Origin: Paralithodes platypus
Taxonomy: Eukaryota > Arthropoda > Malacostraca > Decapoda > Lithodidae
DNA length: 64,000 bases
Reading direction: 5' to 3'
NCBI GenBank assembly: GCA_032716605.1
Contig: CM064509.1
Coordinates: 38,784,924 to 38,848,923 of the forward strand
Shown here in pieces: positions 44,322 through 55,692 of the stretch (its first letter is position 1; every line of letters begins with the position of its first letter). A program made the translations under genes and the position numbers. The notes below the pieces were generated by a model that saw only the letters and a program-made list of their open reading frames with translations, was not told where the DNA came from and did not search any database.

Positions 44322-44821
44322 TTAAGTTTTCGAAACTATCCCAAATTAATTCAGTAATAGTAGCGCTAACTCCCCGTTTTATTTCGCCATATTTTTGGGA
44401 TATTATTTCATGAGACAATCGGTTGGTAGTATATAGTAAGAGTATTGGGAGCGCGTTTTTTTGTTTAGGGTATTAAAAGAATGCAAGGACGAATTAAGTT
44501 ACCCATTAACTCACCTATTTAATAATTCACTAGCTTTAGGCTTAGTTCCTGATTCATGGAAGCTTGCAAATATAATTCCAATATTTAAAAAAGGTGATAA
44601 GTCCATAGCATCAAATTTCCGTCCTATTAGTCTCACATCAATTATATTGAAATTGCTAGAATCAATTATTGCCAGGAAAATTAGAAATCACTTAGAAATG
44701 TTCAAGTTAATAAAACCCTCTCAACATGGTTTCACTCCAGGACGATCCTGCCTAACAAATTTGCTTAGTTTTTTCTCTGAGGTTTATGAAGCGGTAGATA
44801 ACGACAAGTCATATGATATAC

Positions 44822-45632
44822 ACTTACACTTAGTTACACTTAGTTGTATTCCGTCCGTTAGTGACACAGTTGAGCTGGGGCTCCACTGCGACCAGGCAGC
44901 TCCCTTTCTTCCACTCTCCATTCCAGAAGTCGGTTGGAGTTGGTGCTGGGGTATCCTGGTGTTGGTGGCCGGTCCGGTATTTTGGCCAGCCACATGTCCA
45001 AGTGTTTCTTGAAGGTGTCTGGAGACACCCCGGTCATGTTCCTGAGAGGGGCTGGTATACAGTTGAACAGTCTGGTTCCATTGTATGTAAAGCTGTGATG
45101 GATCAGGGATTTGATTTTTTGTGTTGATCCCGGCGTAGTCCTCACATAGCACAGCCTCCCTCGCCTTTGGTGCTGAGTCTCTTGGATGTTTGGGTTTGGT
45201 ACCTTTTTTTCCAAAATCTTCCAGACGTAGATGATGATGTATCTCTCCCTACGTCTTTGAAGTGAGTACAGCTGCAGCTCCTTAAGTCTCTCCCAGTAGT
45301 TAAAGTGTTGAAACCCATGGATTTTACTGGTGAATGTCCTCTGGGTGGCTTCAATTTCTGTTATTTCTCCTACTTTTTGGGGAGACCAGAGCTGGGAGCA
45401 GTACTCCAGTCGTGGTAGGACCAGTGACTTCCACAATGTTAGCATACACCTCTCATTTCTTGTGTGGAAGGTTCTCAGGATCCAGCCTGCTATTTGTTTT
45501 GCTGTTGTTGTGGCTTTGGTAATATGCTGGGAAAAAGTGGCGTCACTGCTCATATTTACTCCCAAGTCCTTCACTGTTTATGTTTGTAATATTTCATTAA
45601 TCGATTTTAGGAGCAGAGTTGGTTGTTGGATA
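44822..45632 (-). mobile_element. 5'-truncated LINE inserted in CR1-like copy 2
   Basis: Minus-strand insertion whose 3' end lies at the left with repeated ACTTAGTTACACTTAGTTG-type text (tail repeats). The host reading resumes at TAATAGTTTACTTAGACTTC. Confidence 0.75.
44858..45574 (-). pseudogene. C-terminal RT domain of the inserted LINE, uninterrupted
   Basis: 239 open codons: KDLGVNMSSDATFSQHITKA, AGWILRTFHTRNERCMLTLW, LVLPRLEYCSQLWSPQKV, EATQRTFTSKIHG, YWERLKELQLYSLQRRRERY, GTRLFNCIPAPLRN and FKKHLDMWLAKIPDRP, to a stop at 44858. This is the thumb and C-terminal region of a CR1/L2/jockey-type RT. No catalytic domain, so inactive through 5' truncation although the frame is clean. Confidence 0.7.
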
Positions 45633-46658
45633 GAACATAATAATAGTTTACTTAGACTTCAGTAAGGCCTTTGATAAAGTTCCCCATGAAAGGCTGTTGA
45701 GGAAGATAGAAGGACATGGTATTGGGGGGATGCTACTCAAGTGGATTAAGTCATGGCTGATTGGTAGGAAGCAGAGAGTTAGTATAAATGGTGTAAAATC
45801 GGACTGGGGATTAGTTAAAAGTGGGGTCCCCCAAGGGTCGGTCTTGGGGCCCCTTCTGTTCATTATCTACATAAATTATCTTGACTCAGGCATAATGAGT
45901 AGGATCAGTAAATTTGCCGATGATACTAAAATAGGTAGGATAATAGAGTCAGCTAGCGACAGGGAATGTTTTCAAAATTATTTCGATCATTTGCACGAGT
46001 GGTCCATAAATTGGCAGATGAGTTTCAATGTAGACTAATGTAAGGTATTAAGGGTTGGAAATCGTAATTTAGATGCGAAATACAAACTAGACAATGTAGA
46101 ATTGGATAACTCAGAGTGTGAGAAGGATCTGGGTGTGCTCATTAGTAATGATCTGAAACCCAGAAAACAATGTATAAGTGTTAGGAACAGGGCAAATCGA
46201 ATTCTAGGATTCATATCTAGGAGTGTTAGCAACAGGACTGCTGAAGTTTTCTTAAAACTATACTTAGCACTAGTAAGACCCCATTTAGACTATGCTGTTC
46301 AATTGTGGTGCCCTTATTGCAGAATGGATATCTACCCTTTAGAGGCAGTTCAAAGAAGAATGACGAAAAAGATACATAATATTAGAAATTTATCGTATGA
46401 GGAGATCGAGGTTGAAAGTCTTAGGCTTGCACTCACTAGAAACACGAAGATGTAGGGGAGACTGGTTTGGGAATAGAGTTGTTAACATGTGGAATGCACT
46501 GCCCAGAACAGTAATTAGCTCAGAAACAGTTGAAAGCTTTAAGCATAAGTTGGATTCCCATATGGGTGATATGGGCTGGGTGTGAATGGGATCTGCCTCA
46601 TGTGGGCCGCATAACCATATGCAATTTCCCGCGATCTTATGATCTTATGTTTTTATGT

Positions 46659-46743
46659 AATTGGGGTTGGGTGTGATAGGGATCTGCCTTGTGTGGGCCG
46701 GTCGGCTTTTTGCAGACTCCCATTTTCTTATGTTCTTATATAG
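46659..46743 (+). mobile_element. Extra octamer-family LINE 3' tail
   Basis: ATTGGGGTTGGGTGTGATAGG to CAGACTCCCATTTTCTTATG and TTCTTATA equals the end of 21563-21680 in reverse complement. Placed head to tail after copy 2. Confidence 0.7.
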
Positions 46744-47014
46744 ACCAAGGAAAATGGATTTACTAACTCTAGCGTACCAAAGGACTATGATTGAAACATA
46801 TAAAATCCTATGTGGTGTGTATGACCCAAATGTGTGTGAGGACATATTCACCCTCAGACAGGATTCAAGAACAAGAGGACACACCAAGAAGATTTACAAA
46901 CCAAGAACCAGCAACAGAAAAAAGCAGAATTGTTGGAATGATCTACCAGAACATGTGATTGCCTCAGAATCTGTAAAAAAAGTTTGGAAAAAGGTTGGAT
47001 CAAACGTGGCATAA
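46744..47014 (+). pseudogene. C-terminal LINE RT fragment related to 17114-18000
   Basis: LTLAYQRTMIETYKILCGVY, DPNVCEDIFTLRQDSRTRGH, TKKIYKPRTSNRKKQ, WNDLPEHVIASESVKKVWKK, then a stop. Same layout as LPTLAYRRKRGDMIETFKIV at 17690. The octamer-family tail directly upstream suggests the other element inserted at its 5' side. Confidence 0.65.
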
Positions 47015-47484
47015 CCAAGAAATAAAATTGAATTACAAAGAACACATAAAAAGAGCAAATAACACATCGACCACCACCCCGGCACTGGCTATAGTGAGTT
47101 TAATATAGAGCTGGAGACACAGGCTGAATAAGCCACTTCCAGATCATCGTCTGTCAGTATCTGTGAGTATACAATTACGTTTCGAGTCCAAATGTTGATA
47201 ATGTTGTCCTTGTTTTAATTAATGTTTTTGTTTTAAAAATGTCACATGATTGCTTACCTTTTAATGTTTACATAGCCAACCCATTATAGTAAACAAAGCT
47301 TGGCTTAGGAGAAGAACTATAAGTCCAACAGAACCGGCTCTGTTAACCCAAGAACGGCAGGCGTCCTCATACGAGTCTGAACGCTACGAGGGTGAGCGTC
47401 CTCATATGAGCCAAGGCCTAACAAAAATAACTTTTAAAAGACCCCAGTTGCACTCAAAACAAAGGAATGTGTGATTCAGTGAGA
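47015..47484. other. Intergenic, no gene seen
   Basis: No coding or repeat signal beyond AT-rich sequence; ACGAGTCTGAACGCTACGAG-type words near 47370-47400 are partly repeated. Confidence 0.4.
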
Positions 47485-48400
47485 TCATTCCCCTCCATAC
47501 CTCCTATCACTCCTCCACATATGTCAAAACCCCCTCCTTCCCCTCCCCTTTCAATTATAAGCTATCGCTCCTCCACATGTGTCAAAACACCCTTTCCCCC
47601 CCCCCCCTTCAATTATCACCTTTTTTTCCTCTTATTCCCTTGTTTATCGGTTTATTTATCGCGCCAATATCTCCAACCCGGTTCCAAGGTCATCTAGTAC
47701 GCATATCGAGAGCGTGGGAAGAGAAAGAAAGCGAGAAAGATACCTCAGTCTGCCTTCAGGCCTCGAGGAGGGAGGATATACGTCTCATTCGCTTCTCACC
47801 TCATGACTGGAGGGTCGGCAATAATTTGTCTTTTTCACCCCCCAAATACTATTCCCACTTGTTTCATTGTTGTTACATGTTAATATCTTCATATTAACCC
47901 GGCGAGCGCGTGCAGGGTGTAGTGAACACCACACTTCTGGGCGGCAATATTAAGCTCCATTCCTGCCTATAATCGTCATATTACGATAAATATTGTTATT
48001 ACTTATTCACATGCGCCTATTTTACGTTTAATATGAAGATAGTAACATGAAACAACAATAAAGCAAGTGGGAATAGTGTTTTGATGGTCAAAATAGCGAA
48101 TAATTGCCGACCGGCCATTCATCAAGTGTGGAGCTGAGGCGGGCCACACCCTCCCTTCTCGGAGATTGGAGCTACACTGACTTACTCACTCACACTATCA
48201 GACAATCTATGCCCTCTCTAGCAACATGAGCACGGCTTAGACCGGTTTTGAGATATTGGCATGATAAAAACACCAATAAATATGGGAATAAGAGGACAAA
48301 TAGGTGATAATTGAAGGGGAGGGGATGGGGGGAAAGGAGGGGATTTTGACAGATGTGGAGTAGTGATAGGAGATATGGAGGGGAATTATCTCCCTTAATA
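47485..48400. repeat. Nested inverted repeats (foldback-like MITE complex)
   Basis: Outer arms 47485-47700 and about 48195-48400 pair: TTCAATTATCACCTTTTTTTC with its reverse complement near 48300, and GCGCCAATATCTC with GAGATATTGGCATG. Inner arms at about 47845-47895 and 48030-48080 pair (CTATTCCCACTTGTTTCATTG with CAAGTGGGAATAG). The left outer arm also has a local duplication of CTCCTCCACATATGTCAAAAC. Confidence 0.7.
47895..48040 (+). mobile_element. Short MITE with TTAACCCGGCGAGCG end, copy 1
   Basis: TTAACCCGGCGAGCGCG at the left and ATGCGCCTATTTTACGTTTAA at the right. An inverted copy is at 48514-48660. It sits inside the inner palindrome at a TTAA. Confidence 0.55.
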
Positions 48401-48513
48401 ACCATTTCACTTGTTTTAAGTGCTACTGGGGCCTTTTAAATATTTGTTTAGGCCTTACCTCTTAATAGGGTCCTCGCCCTTGCCCACCAAAACCTCTTAA
48501 GAGTGTTCTCGCC

Positions 48514-48660
48514 ATTCCCGGGTTAAACGTAAAATAGGCGCATATGAATAAGTAATAACAATATCTATCGTAAAATGACAAAATTAGTCGGGATTTACCC
48601 ACAATACCTTCGCCCAGCGTGACATTTTAAACACCATAGGCTCGCCGCGCTCAGGTTAAA
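48514..48660 (-). mobile_element. Short MITE with TTAACCCGGCGAGCG end, copy 2
   Basis: Reverse complement of 47895-48040 with divergence: TTAAACGTAAAATAGGCGCAT, TAATAACAATATCTATCG and the GC-rich end CTCGCCGCGCTCAGGTTAA. Confidence 0.55.
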
Positions 48661-48780
48661 TATTTAGTACCCTCCCGTACTAGACTGGCATGCAGGGAGG
48701 TACTAACCTAGCTACTACTACGGAGCGGAACTTACTGACGGCTTTACATACTGGTGAGTCCTTAAGCCGGGTAGACCCAT

Positions 48781-49060
48781 CAAAACCTTAGAATACAGTC
48801 ACAAATTACAGGAAGATCTGAGATTAATTTAGGACTGGGCAGAAAAGAACAATATGAGGTTCAATGAAGGCAAATTTGAATTATTGAAGTTTGGCAGCAA
48901 TAATAATATTAACATAAATACATCCTACACTGGCCCAAATGGAAATTATATCAAAAGAAAATCACAAGTCCGAGACCTAGGGGTTGTGTTATCAGAAGAT
49001 GCCACATTTAATGCCCACCTAGAGAAAACAGTGTCAAAATGCAAACAACTAATGGGGTAA
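48781..49060 (+). pseudogene. LINE RT fragment (thumb/connection region)
   Basis: IKTLEYSHKLQEDLRLI, a TAG, then DWAEKNNMRFNEGKFELLKF, NYIKRKSQVRDLGVVLSEDA and LEKTVSKCKQLMG, then TAA. The order W--xNxMxFNxxKxExLxF followed by V-DLGVxxSxDxxFxxH is typical of the region after FADD in L2/CR1-like RTs. Both ends are missing. Confidence 0.65.
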
Positions 49061-49240
49061 CCTATATAATATATACTTTAATTAATTTCATTGGGGGTGT
49101 GGTGGTGAGATTAATAAAAATAATATTACAAACCTTCAAGACAAGAGACCCCGCAGCTCTGTTAACCCCTTGAAGCTCTGATGCGTTTTAGAAATATATT
49201 TTGGCTATCATTAGACGGTTTTATGCAGCTTAGGAAGGAT

Positions 49241-49954
49241 CGTCAGCGCAGACAGCTATATTTACGTGGTAACACCATCTTGAGAAATTCCACATGTGTA
49301 ATTGGGAAACTAAAGTCACTTTGTTCCGGACATATTGTTCCTCTATGTACACGGCCCATTTGTGGTGGAAGTATAAGAGAGCCACCATAAATGGTCTGTG
49401 TACATCCTATCATAATATACTCAAGATGTTCATTGGTCTCTCTAAATATGAAAGCACTAGTATGGTGTGCACACTGTTGGATGTGCAGTGCTGTCGGGCT
49501 GTCATCAGGAGACTGGTGTACAGCTTTTCGCAGCGACTGCAATCCTCCAGTAACACGCTGATTGTAGCTCTTTGGTCTAGTGATCATATCTATGAATCCC
49601 GTATTATATCTCACTGGCAGAAGCTGCTGCACACATAGTATGTAATGTAATATATAGGTCTAAATGAACTATGAGCAATGATCTGTGCAATAGGTGTTAA
49701 CCAACATTGAGCAATAGCCTTAGTTAGCCTATCTGTGTTATATTGTGACAAAATGTGATATGTGCTCTATTCTGTAAATAGGCCTACTGTATTTTTTATT
49801 TTATTGTGTCTTTATTAATATATCTTTGTGTATAATTATTATCTGTGCTCTGACGAGAAGTGTATGTGATATGGACCATTAGGTCGTACTGTATTTATAC
49901 TGTATCTATCTTATGTGTCTGGAATAAAGAATTATTATTATTATTATTATTATT
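49241..49954 (+). mobile_element. LINE with (ATT)n tail, copy 2
   Basis: Plus-strand relative of 23686-24118, longer at the 5' end, with tail (ATT)n at 49934-49957 after GTCTGGAATAAAGAATT. Inserted in the MITE with loss of a few target bases. Confidence 0.75.
49294..49638 (+). pseudogene. C-terminal RT domain of the (ATT)n LINE
   Basis: CNWETKVTLFRTYCSSMYTA, HLWWKYKRATINGLCTSYHN, ILKMFIGLSKYESTSMVCTL, VIRRLVYSFSQRLQSSSNTL, ESRIISHWQKLLHT, then TAG. This resembles the C-terminal region after the RT core in a group of marine-invertebrate LINEs. The RT core is absent, so inactive. Confidence 0.55.
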
Positions 49955-49998
49955 ATTAAAAGGGTAAAGGCTATCTCAATCAACCCTCTGACTTCCAT

Positions 49999-50636
49999 AC
50001 CAGTCTAGCTAAGGCAGCCTCCCAGAAGCTGGGTGTGTTCAACCGCCTTAGGGGGTTCTTTTCCCCTGCACAGCTTCTTGCTCTGTACAGGGGCATAGTG
50101 CGTCCTTGTATTGAGTATTGTTCACATGTGTGGGGAGGTTCCTCTCACACCGCTCTCCTAGACAAAATTGAAAGAAAGGCCTTTCGTATCATTAACTCCC
50201 GTCCACTCACCAACTCTCTGCAATCTCTCTCTCGCCGCAATGTTGCATCTCTCTCGCTATTCTATCGCTACTATAATAATCAGTGTTCCTCAGAGCTTTC
50301 CTAGTGTATACCACCTCCTTTACGTAGGGCACGTGGTACCCGTCTTGCAACTCAATTCCACCCCTACTCTGTGCAACTCTCCAACCCGAGAGTGAAACGT
50401 TACTCTCAGTCTTTCTTCTACTCAACAGCTGAGCTCTGGAACTCTCTCCCAGAATCAGTCTTTCCCTCTTCCTATGACTTAAATTGCTTCAAACTCTGTG
50501 TGTCCAGGCATTTTGGCTTGAACGTCCCTTGATTTTGGCCCTGTCACTCTTTCAACTATGGGGGAGGCACTCACTATAGGCAGTTCTGCCTTTTGCCTCC
50601 CTCAATCACATAGAAAAAAAAAATAAAAATAAAAAA
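49999..50636 (+). mobile_element. Jockey-like LINE, copy 2, 5'-truncated
   Basis: Matches 41550-42200 of copy 1, starting ACCAGTCTAGCTAAGGCAGC and ending in an interrupted A-rich tail (50614-50638). Coding remnant: NRLRGFFSPAQLLALYRG, PCIEYCSHVWGG, VERKAFRIIN-like text, a TAG at 50302-50304 where copy 1 has CAG, and ELWNSLPESVFP. Dead. Confidence 0.85.
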
Positions 50637-50725
50637 ATATCCTTACTAATCTGAATAAAATCGTTTAATAATTAGACCTACCAGAAAGCAGAACAGAAAC
50701 GTGTCTTGGAGCTTGAGAGGGTTAA

Positions 50726-51225
50726 CACTGTAGAAAGCCGTTATTATACCCCACATTGATCGATATTACTGCTCTTAACTCTGGGCTCCACATAAACAAA
50801 ATTGTTATGCAACGTTTCTAAGCAATGCAGTATATTCTGAATTTCAACTCTGAATACTCTCGACTGGGTGAGGGCTGGCCTTTCTGATATAACACCAAAC
50901 AAACAACAGGCAATAGACATAAAACACAAGGAAAGATTACAAAGGTTTTTATTCTTAACAAACTAGGGAACATCAATATCAAAATAGTCTCACAAGGGTC
51001 CGTCAGGCTCGTATATAAAACAATAGTTAATTAAATACAATACGTCTCAACACAATAAATCATCCTTAAGGTACTGCAGAGTACGCACACAATGAAAAAT
51101 TAATTCTGAATAGAATTACTGAATGGCATAACATATATGAGAAACAATTCACAATGAATATGCATACGAAGGACAATATTAGATATAGTTAAACTAAAGC
51201 TCAATTTTCCCCCCAGTGGGGGGAA
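50726..51225. other. Intergenic, no gene seen
   Basis: AT-rich with no repeat family recognised. It ends before the RTE-like 5' region. Confidence 0.4.
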
Positions 51226-51803
51226 AATTATAGTGAAAGAAAATAAGAATATGCCCCATTCATCCTACTGCGTGTCGTACAAGGCGACTAATAGGGGGGA
51301 TGGTGTTAGACTTGAGGACCAACAGCCATTACTATACAATGAAGCCTTGTTATTGGCACTGGCTGTGCTTCATATGACAGTGCTGTGACAGAGCTTTATT
51401 GTTCTAGTCCAAGTTGCCTAATGGCAGCACACTGGCGGTGGATGTCGCTCCTTCCGGACCCAGACCTGGCGCCTTGGGCCCAACCTGGACGAAATGGATC
51501 CAGAGGGTACAGTGCGTAGTGTTTCTCCAGACTGGCACTCTCTGCCCAACAGTATAGGGGCCCGAACCTGGTGGTAGCGCTCCAGGAGGCTGCCCTGTCA
51601 TTGGGTGTAAAATACAAAACCAGTCGTAGTGCCGCGTACGCGCACGGGGTGCGTCCCTGCGGCTGGTTCTGGTGGGGTTCACCGGGGTCATTGGATCCTA
51701 CCCCCTTGTAATCTCTTGGGGGAAGGTGCTGGGAATGGTCCCCGGGGTAGCCGGGGTTCGGGGGGGGGGGGGTGATGCCCATTTGCCAGCCTAATCACCA
51801 ATT

Positions 51804-53351
51804 ATGACTAAACCAAAAGAGAAACAACGTAAGTCCGATGTTCCAAAACCGCACAGGATTCAGACAAATGCCCCCCACAGTTTCAGACTTGCTAGTGAGA
51901 ATATTGGTAGATTGACTCTGCGTGCAAATGAATTGGCTGATATGTGTGGGAGGAGGCGAGTGGACGTCTGCTATGCCCAGGAAACACTGGAAATGGTATG
52001 GGGCACAGTGGATTGTTGGAAGAAAGAAAATATATAGGATCTACTGGAAAGGGGTTGAGACTGATAAAGCGAAAGGAGGAGTTGATGTTCTGGTGGCTGA
52101 AGAGTGGGTGGAAAGTCTGCTTCAGATTATGAGAGTTAGTGAAAGGCTGATTGTTTTGAAGTTGGAAGTTGGTGAAGGAATTCTGAATGTCATATCTGGA
52201 TATGACACGCTAAAAGAGGACTTCTGGAATGACACCGTCAGTGTCATTTCAGGCCTCTCGGAGAATGAAATAACAATCCTGGGAGGGGACCTGAATGGTC
52301 ACGTGGGAGCATCTGCAGATGGATACGAGAGAGTACATAGAGGAAATGGTTACTGGAGGAGGAATCTGGAAGATGAATATATACTGGAGTTCTGCGTTGC
52401 ACTCAACATGGTTGTGTGTAACACAAAGTTCAAGAAAAGACAGAGCCATCTGGTCACATATAACTCTGGGGTCTCCAGTAGCCAGATAGATTACTTCTTG
52501 GTTAACAGGAAACTTAGGAAAGACTGGAAACTGGTTCGGGATGTAAAGGTCATCCCTAGCGAAGAGTGTATCCCCCAGCATAAGCTACTTGTGTGCGACA
52601 TGAGCTTATACAGCGATCCTGAGCACAAGAAGGTATACATGCCCAAAAGGAGAGTGTGGCTGCTGAAGAACGAGGAAGTTAGGAATAGGTTTCATAGTGA
52701 ACTGGAGGAAATTAGTAAAAATAAGGAAGCTAGGCTTAGCGATGTAAATAGTCAATGGAATTTCCTTAAGTATAGCCTTCTCGCTGTCACTGACAAAGTC
52801 TGTGGGAAAACACAGGATCACCCCAGGAATAAGACATCCTGGATGTGGAACGATGAGTTAGAACATGCTGTGAAAGAGAAAAGGAGATTCTTCATAGCAT
52901 GGAAGAAAGGAGGCAGTAAGGAGGAATACCAGACAGCTAAACAAACTGCCAGAAGAGTTATTTACAATGCTAATAAAGGCATAAGGACCTGGTCCTAGAA
53001 CAAGTATGTAACATGGACAATCCCAATGGGATCTTCAACCTAGCTAGGCGAGTTAAAAATTACAGTAGGGATATTATAGGTGAACAGTGTGTTAGAAACG
53101 ATAATGGGACGATTGTGTATGCAGAAGATGAAATCAGAGAAGCATGGAAGGCACACTATGAACGATTGCTAAATGTAGAGTTTGAATGGAAAAAGGAACA
53201 GCATTAGTATCGAAAAACCAATATCTCATGGACCCCCTCCTTTGATAGCACCAGCTGCAGTGAGCGACGCAATCAATAAAATGAAGGATGGTAAAGCTCC
53301 AGGGTTCTCTGACATTGTCGCTGATATGATAAAAGCCTCAAAGGAGACAGG
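51804..53351 (+). pseudogene. RTE/BovB-like endonuclease and start of RT
   Basis: EEP domain: RLASENIGRLTLRANELADM, VCYAQET, then a frame change near 51940-52030. It continues YRIYWKGVETDKAKGGVDVL, LNVISGYDTLKEDFW, ITILGGDLNGHVG, GNGYWRRNLEDEYILEFC, QIDYFLVNRKLRKDW and CIPQHKLLVCDM. A linker with KTSWMWNDELEHAVKEK ends at TAG (52996-52998). RT N-terminus after frame changes: YAEDEIREAWKAHYERLLNV and AINKMKDGKAPGFSDIVADM, to IKASKETG at the insertion point. This EEP type is the one often annotated as craniofacial development protein 2-like. Degenerate, but domains are clear. Confidence 0.75.
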
Positions 53352-55684
53352 TGTCTCCACTCTCCAAACCTCCACCCCTAACGAGCCACAGGAACGAAAA
53401 TCCTAAGAGCGAAACCCCCATCCCCAACGAGATCCCAGGTCCCTTTTCCATCCCCGATTGGGTCTCTCTCTCTCTCCCAATTCATTCCACATATTATACG
53501 TCTCTCAATCACAGTCTTCTAATATACAAACCACAATACTTTACTCACTGATATTCTTGATGTACCACCTAAGTATGTATTTAATTATGTAACCACCATA
53601 CAGGCTATAATACTTTCATTGTGTAGGTTCGAGGCGATCTAAGACACCTTATAGCTTCCATTTCACACCAAATCAGATCGTGATTACGTCAGCCCTGTAT
53701 TTAGTTATATAACAATCATAGTCCCCCCCCAATTCTAGTAATTGTATGTCTCTAACCTCCCGTTGTTTTATCCACTAACTATATATATTCCCAACCTTCC
53801 TAATACTACCTGCATTTCACTAGACAAAATACCTAGGAGTAATTCCGAGATTAATTATGAAATTACACTAGACAGCCCCATAACTCACTGAGATCCACAT
53901 TGCTATTTTATTGATGTACCAACTCCCTAATGTAAACATAATTTAGGGAACTTGTAAAAAGAGAAGACACCTATCTTCGTTTCCCCATTTTTAGCAGTTA
54001 GCTATACATAACCTCACGTTGCATTGTTCGTCTGTCAATTTGTGTCCCTTGCCAGTTCTTGTATTGATTAATGCCTGTTGATTTAGATAAGTTAATTACA
54101 AGTTATGTAACAACCTTTAACCACGACTCTATACACCCGATAACCCTATACCAGTTATTGTATTGATTTAGGCCTGTTAATTCGGATAAACTCACTATGA
54201 CCAATCTGCAGACGATTATCAGGAGAGATGCAGGAAAGCTACCTCGTATCTCTCTCTTCATGACGAGTATAGATATATGTACCCCCGTGCTCAGTCGCCC
54301 CCCTTGCCTTGTTCTTCTAGTAACTAAGTGTATATATAATATTAACCGGAGTATGCCACCAGTATTGATACGACATAGCGTCACTGTCCTTGTGTCGTAT
54401 TGTGCCACGTGCATACCAAACTGGTGTTCATCATCTTATTAGGACGACGTCTTAATATGCCGTCGTTTATGCATGTATTCAATCCTTAGGTTAATTATCT
54501 TTTATCCGCCATTGTGTTCCTCTCTTCCATTTACTTTTCCACAATTGTTATACATCTTCCAATCACCTCCTCCGTATCCACAATCCACACTACTCTGTTT
54601 TGCTTCGTGACCCTATGCTCAGTGGTCACCTGTTTTGTGGGTCACCCTGTCTTTTGCTCCTTCACACCCCACTGCACACGCCACCCTACCTGTTCGATCG
54701 TAGGGGAATGCTACCCCTATGTCCAGCGCATTAAGGGTCACGACCCTAGATCACGAGCGGCGCGGCACCTAGCCTCAAACCACCCCCTTTCCAATATCCA
54801 ACCCCCCCCTGTAAAGATGCCCAGACGAACGTTCTAACATGTCGATCCCGTTCATTTCCTCACCCCAATAAATAGCAGATAAAGACTCATTCTTGGAACC
54901 CCATTTACTACCCTCTAACTTACTAGCCCAACTCACAACCTGAATCAGGAGGGCGGACGGCGCGAGGCTACAACAGCCAACCTCTCACCCCTAAGAAGTC
55001 GACGGTTCCGCCTGACTTGCATTTTCACGAAAACTACTATTATGAGCCCCATGAGTAATCCTAGTAAGTAAAAACTTGAACCCAGGATCAACCCTCCCTA
55101 GGAGTATCACTCTTGACACCACCACATCATAAGAAAACCCCATTAGCGTAGAGAATCCCATATATACATATTTAAGGAGTGGCATGCCCCCCACCCCAAA
55201 GGGACACCCCCAACCCCCGCAGACGTTCACCATGACCCACACGTAGCCAACAACTTCTTGCCAGACACCAGGTGAATTTCCAACAGGTGATGAACTAACC
55301 CTCTAAATACCTATCCAAATACCATCCTATCCCATCCTTAACCAAAACCAAAATCTTCCTTATCCCATCCTAGATTACGAATAACATGTCAGCTAGACCA
55401 GAGAAGGATATTTAGGTGAATTGATGAATAATACCTCCCAGCCTATTCACGTAGTGCGCCAGTAAAGTAGTCCCTATGAACCTTCACCAAATCCGCCTAA
55501 ATAACTCTACTAGTACCTCATACTAGAGTTAAGATATCCACGATCATAAATCAGATCACAAGTTACTTACCGCCACATTAAAGACCCCCTCCCTAACCCC
55601 CTAAGTTCACCAGAATAAATTAACTACTTCATAGCATTGACATCCAATACTTCTTGAACATTCCTGAAGCTTCCTTGACCTGCC

Positions 55685-55692
55685 TATAAATA
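55685..55692 (+). promoter_or_regulatory. TATA box of LTR-like copy 2
   Basis: TATAAATA followed about 25 bp later by ACAACAGTCGGG, a possible initiator (CAGTC, like the arthropod TCAGT). Counterpart at 15318 in copy 1. Confidence 0.45.

Larger units (their letters stand above)
44461..46585 (+). pseudogene. CR1-like LINE RT ORF, copy 2, interrupted
   Basis: First part: RVLKECKDELSYPLTHLFNN, SFRPISLTSI-type text and QHGFTPGRSCLTNLLSFFS in frame through six T, up to DNDKSYDI, where the insertion begins. Second part: VYLDFSKAFDKVPHERLLRK, SGVPQGSVLGPLLFIIYINY, FADD, then a TAA (46036-46038) at FNVD*CKVL. The same frame is regained for NSECEKDLGVLISNDLK and RPHLDYAVQLWCPY. A deletion near 46400-46460 removes part of the C-terminus before WFGNRVVNMWNALP. 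Dead. Confidence 0.8.
44458..46658 (+). mobile_element. CR1-like LINE with octamer-type tail, copy 2, split by a minus-strand LINE
   Basis: Same family as 21563-23317. Parts 44458-44821 and 45632-46658 flank the insertion 44822-45632. The 3' end reads GATCTTATGATCTTATGTT. It is followed at once by another tail of the same family (46659-46743). Confidence 0.8.
49162..50725. mobile_element. TTAA-family MITE carrying two nested LINE insertions
   Basis: MITE pieces are 49162-49240 (TTAACCCCTTGAAGCTCTG to AGGAAGGAT), about 49955-49998 (AAAGGGTAAAGG to CTGACTTCCAT) and about 50637-50725 (CTTACTAATCTGAATAAAA to GAGCTTGAGAGGGTTAA). Joined in order they equal one full family member. Confidence 0.75.
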
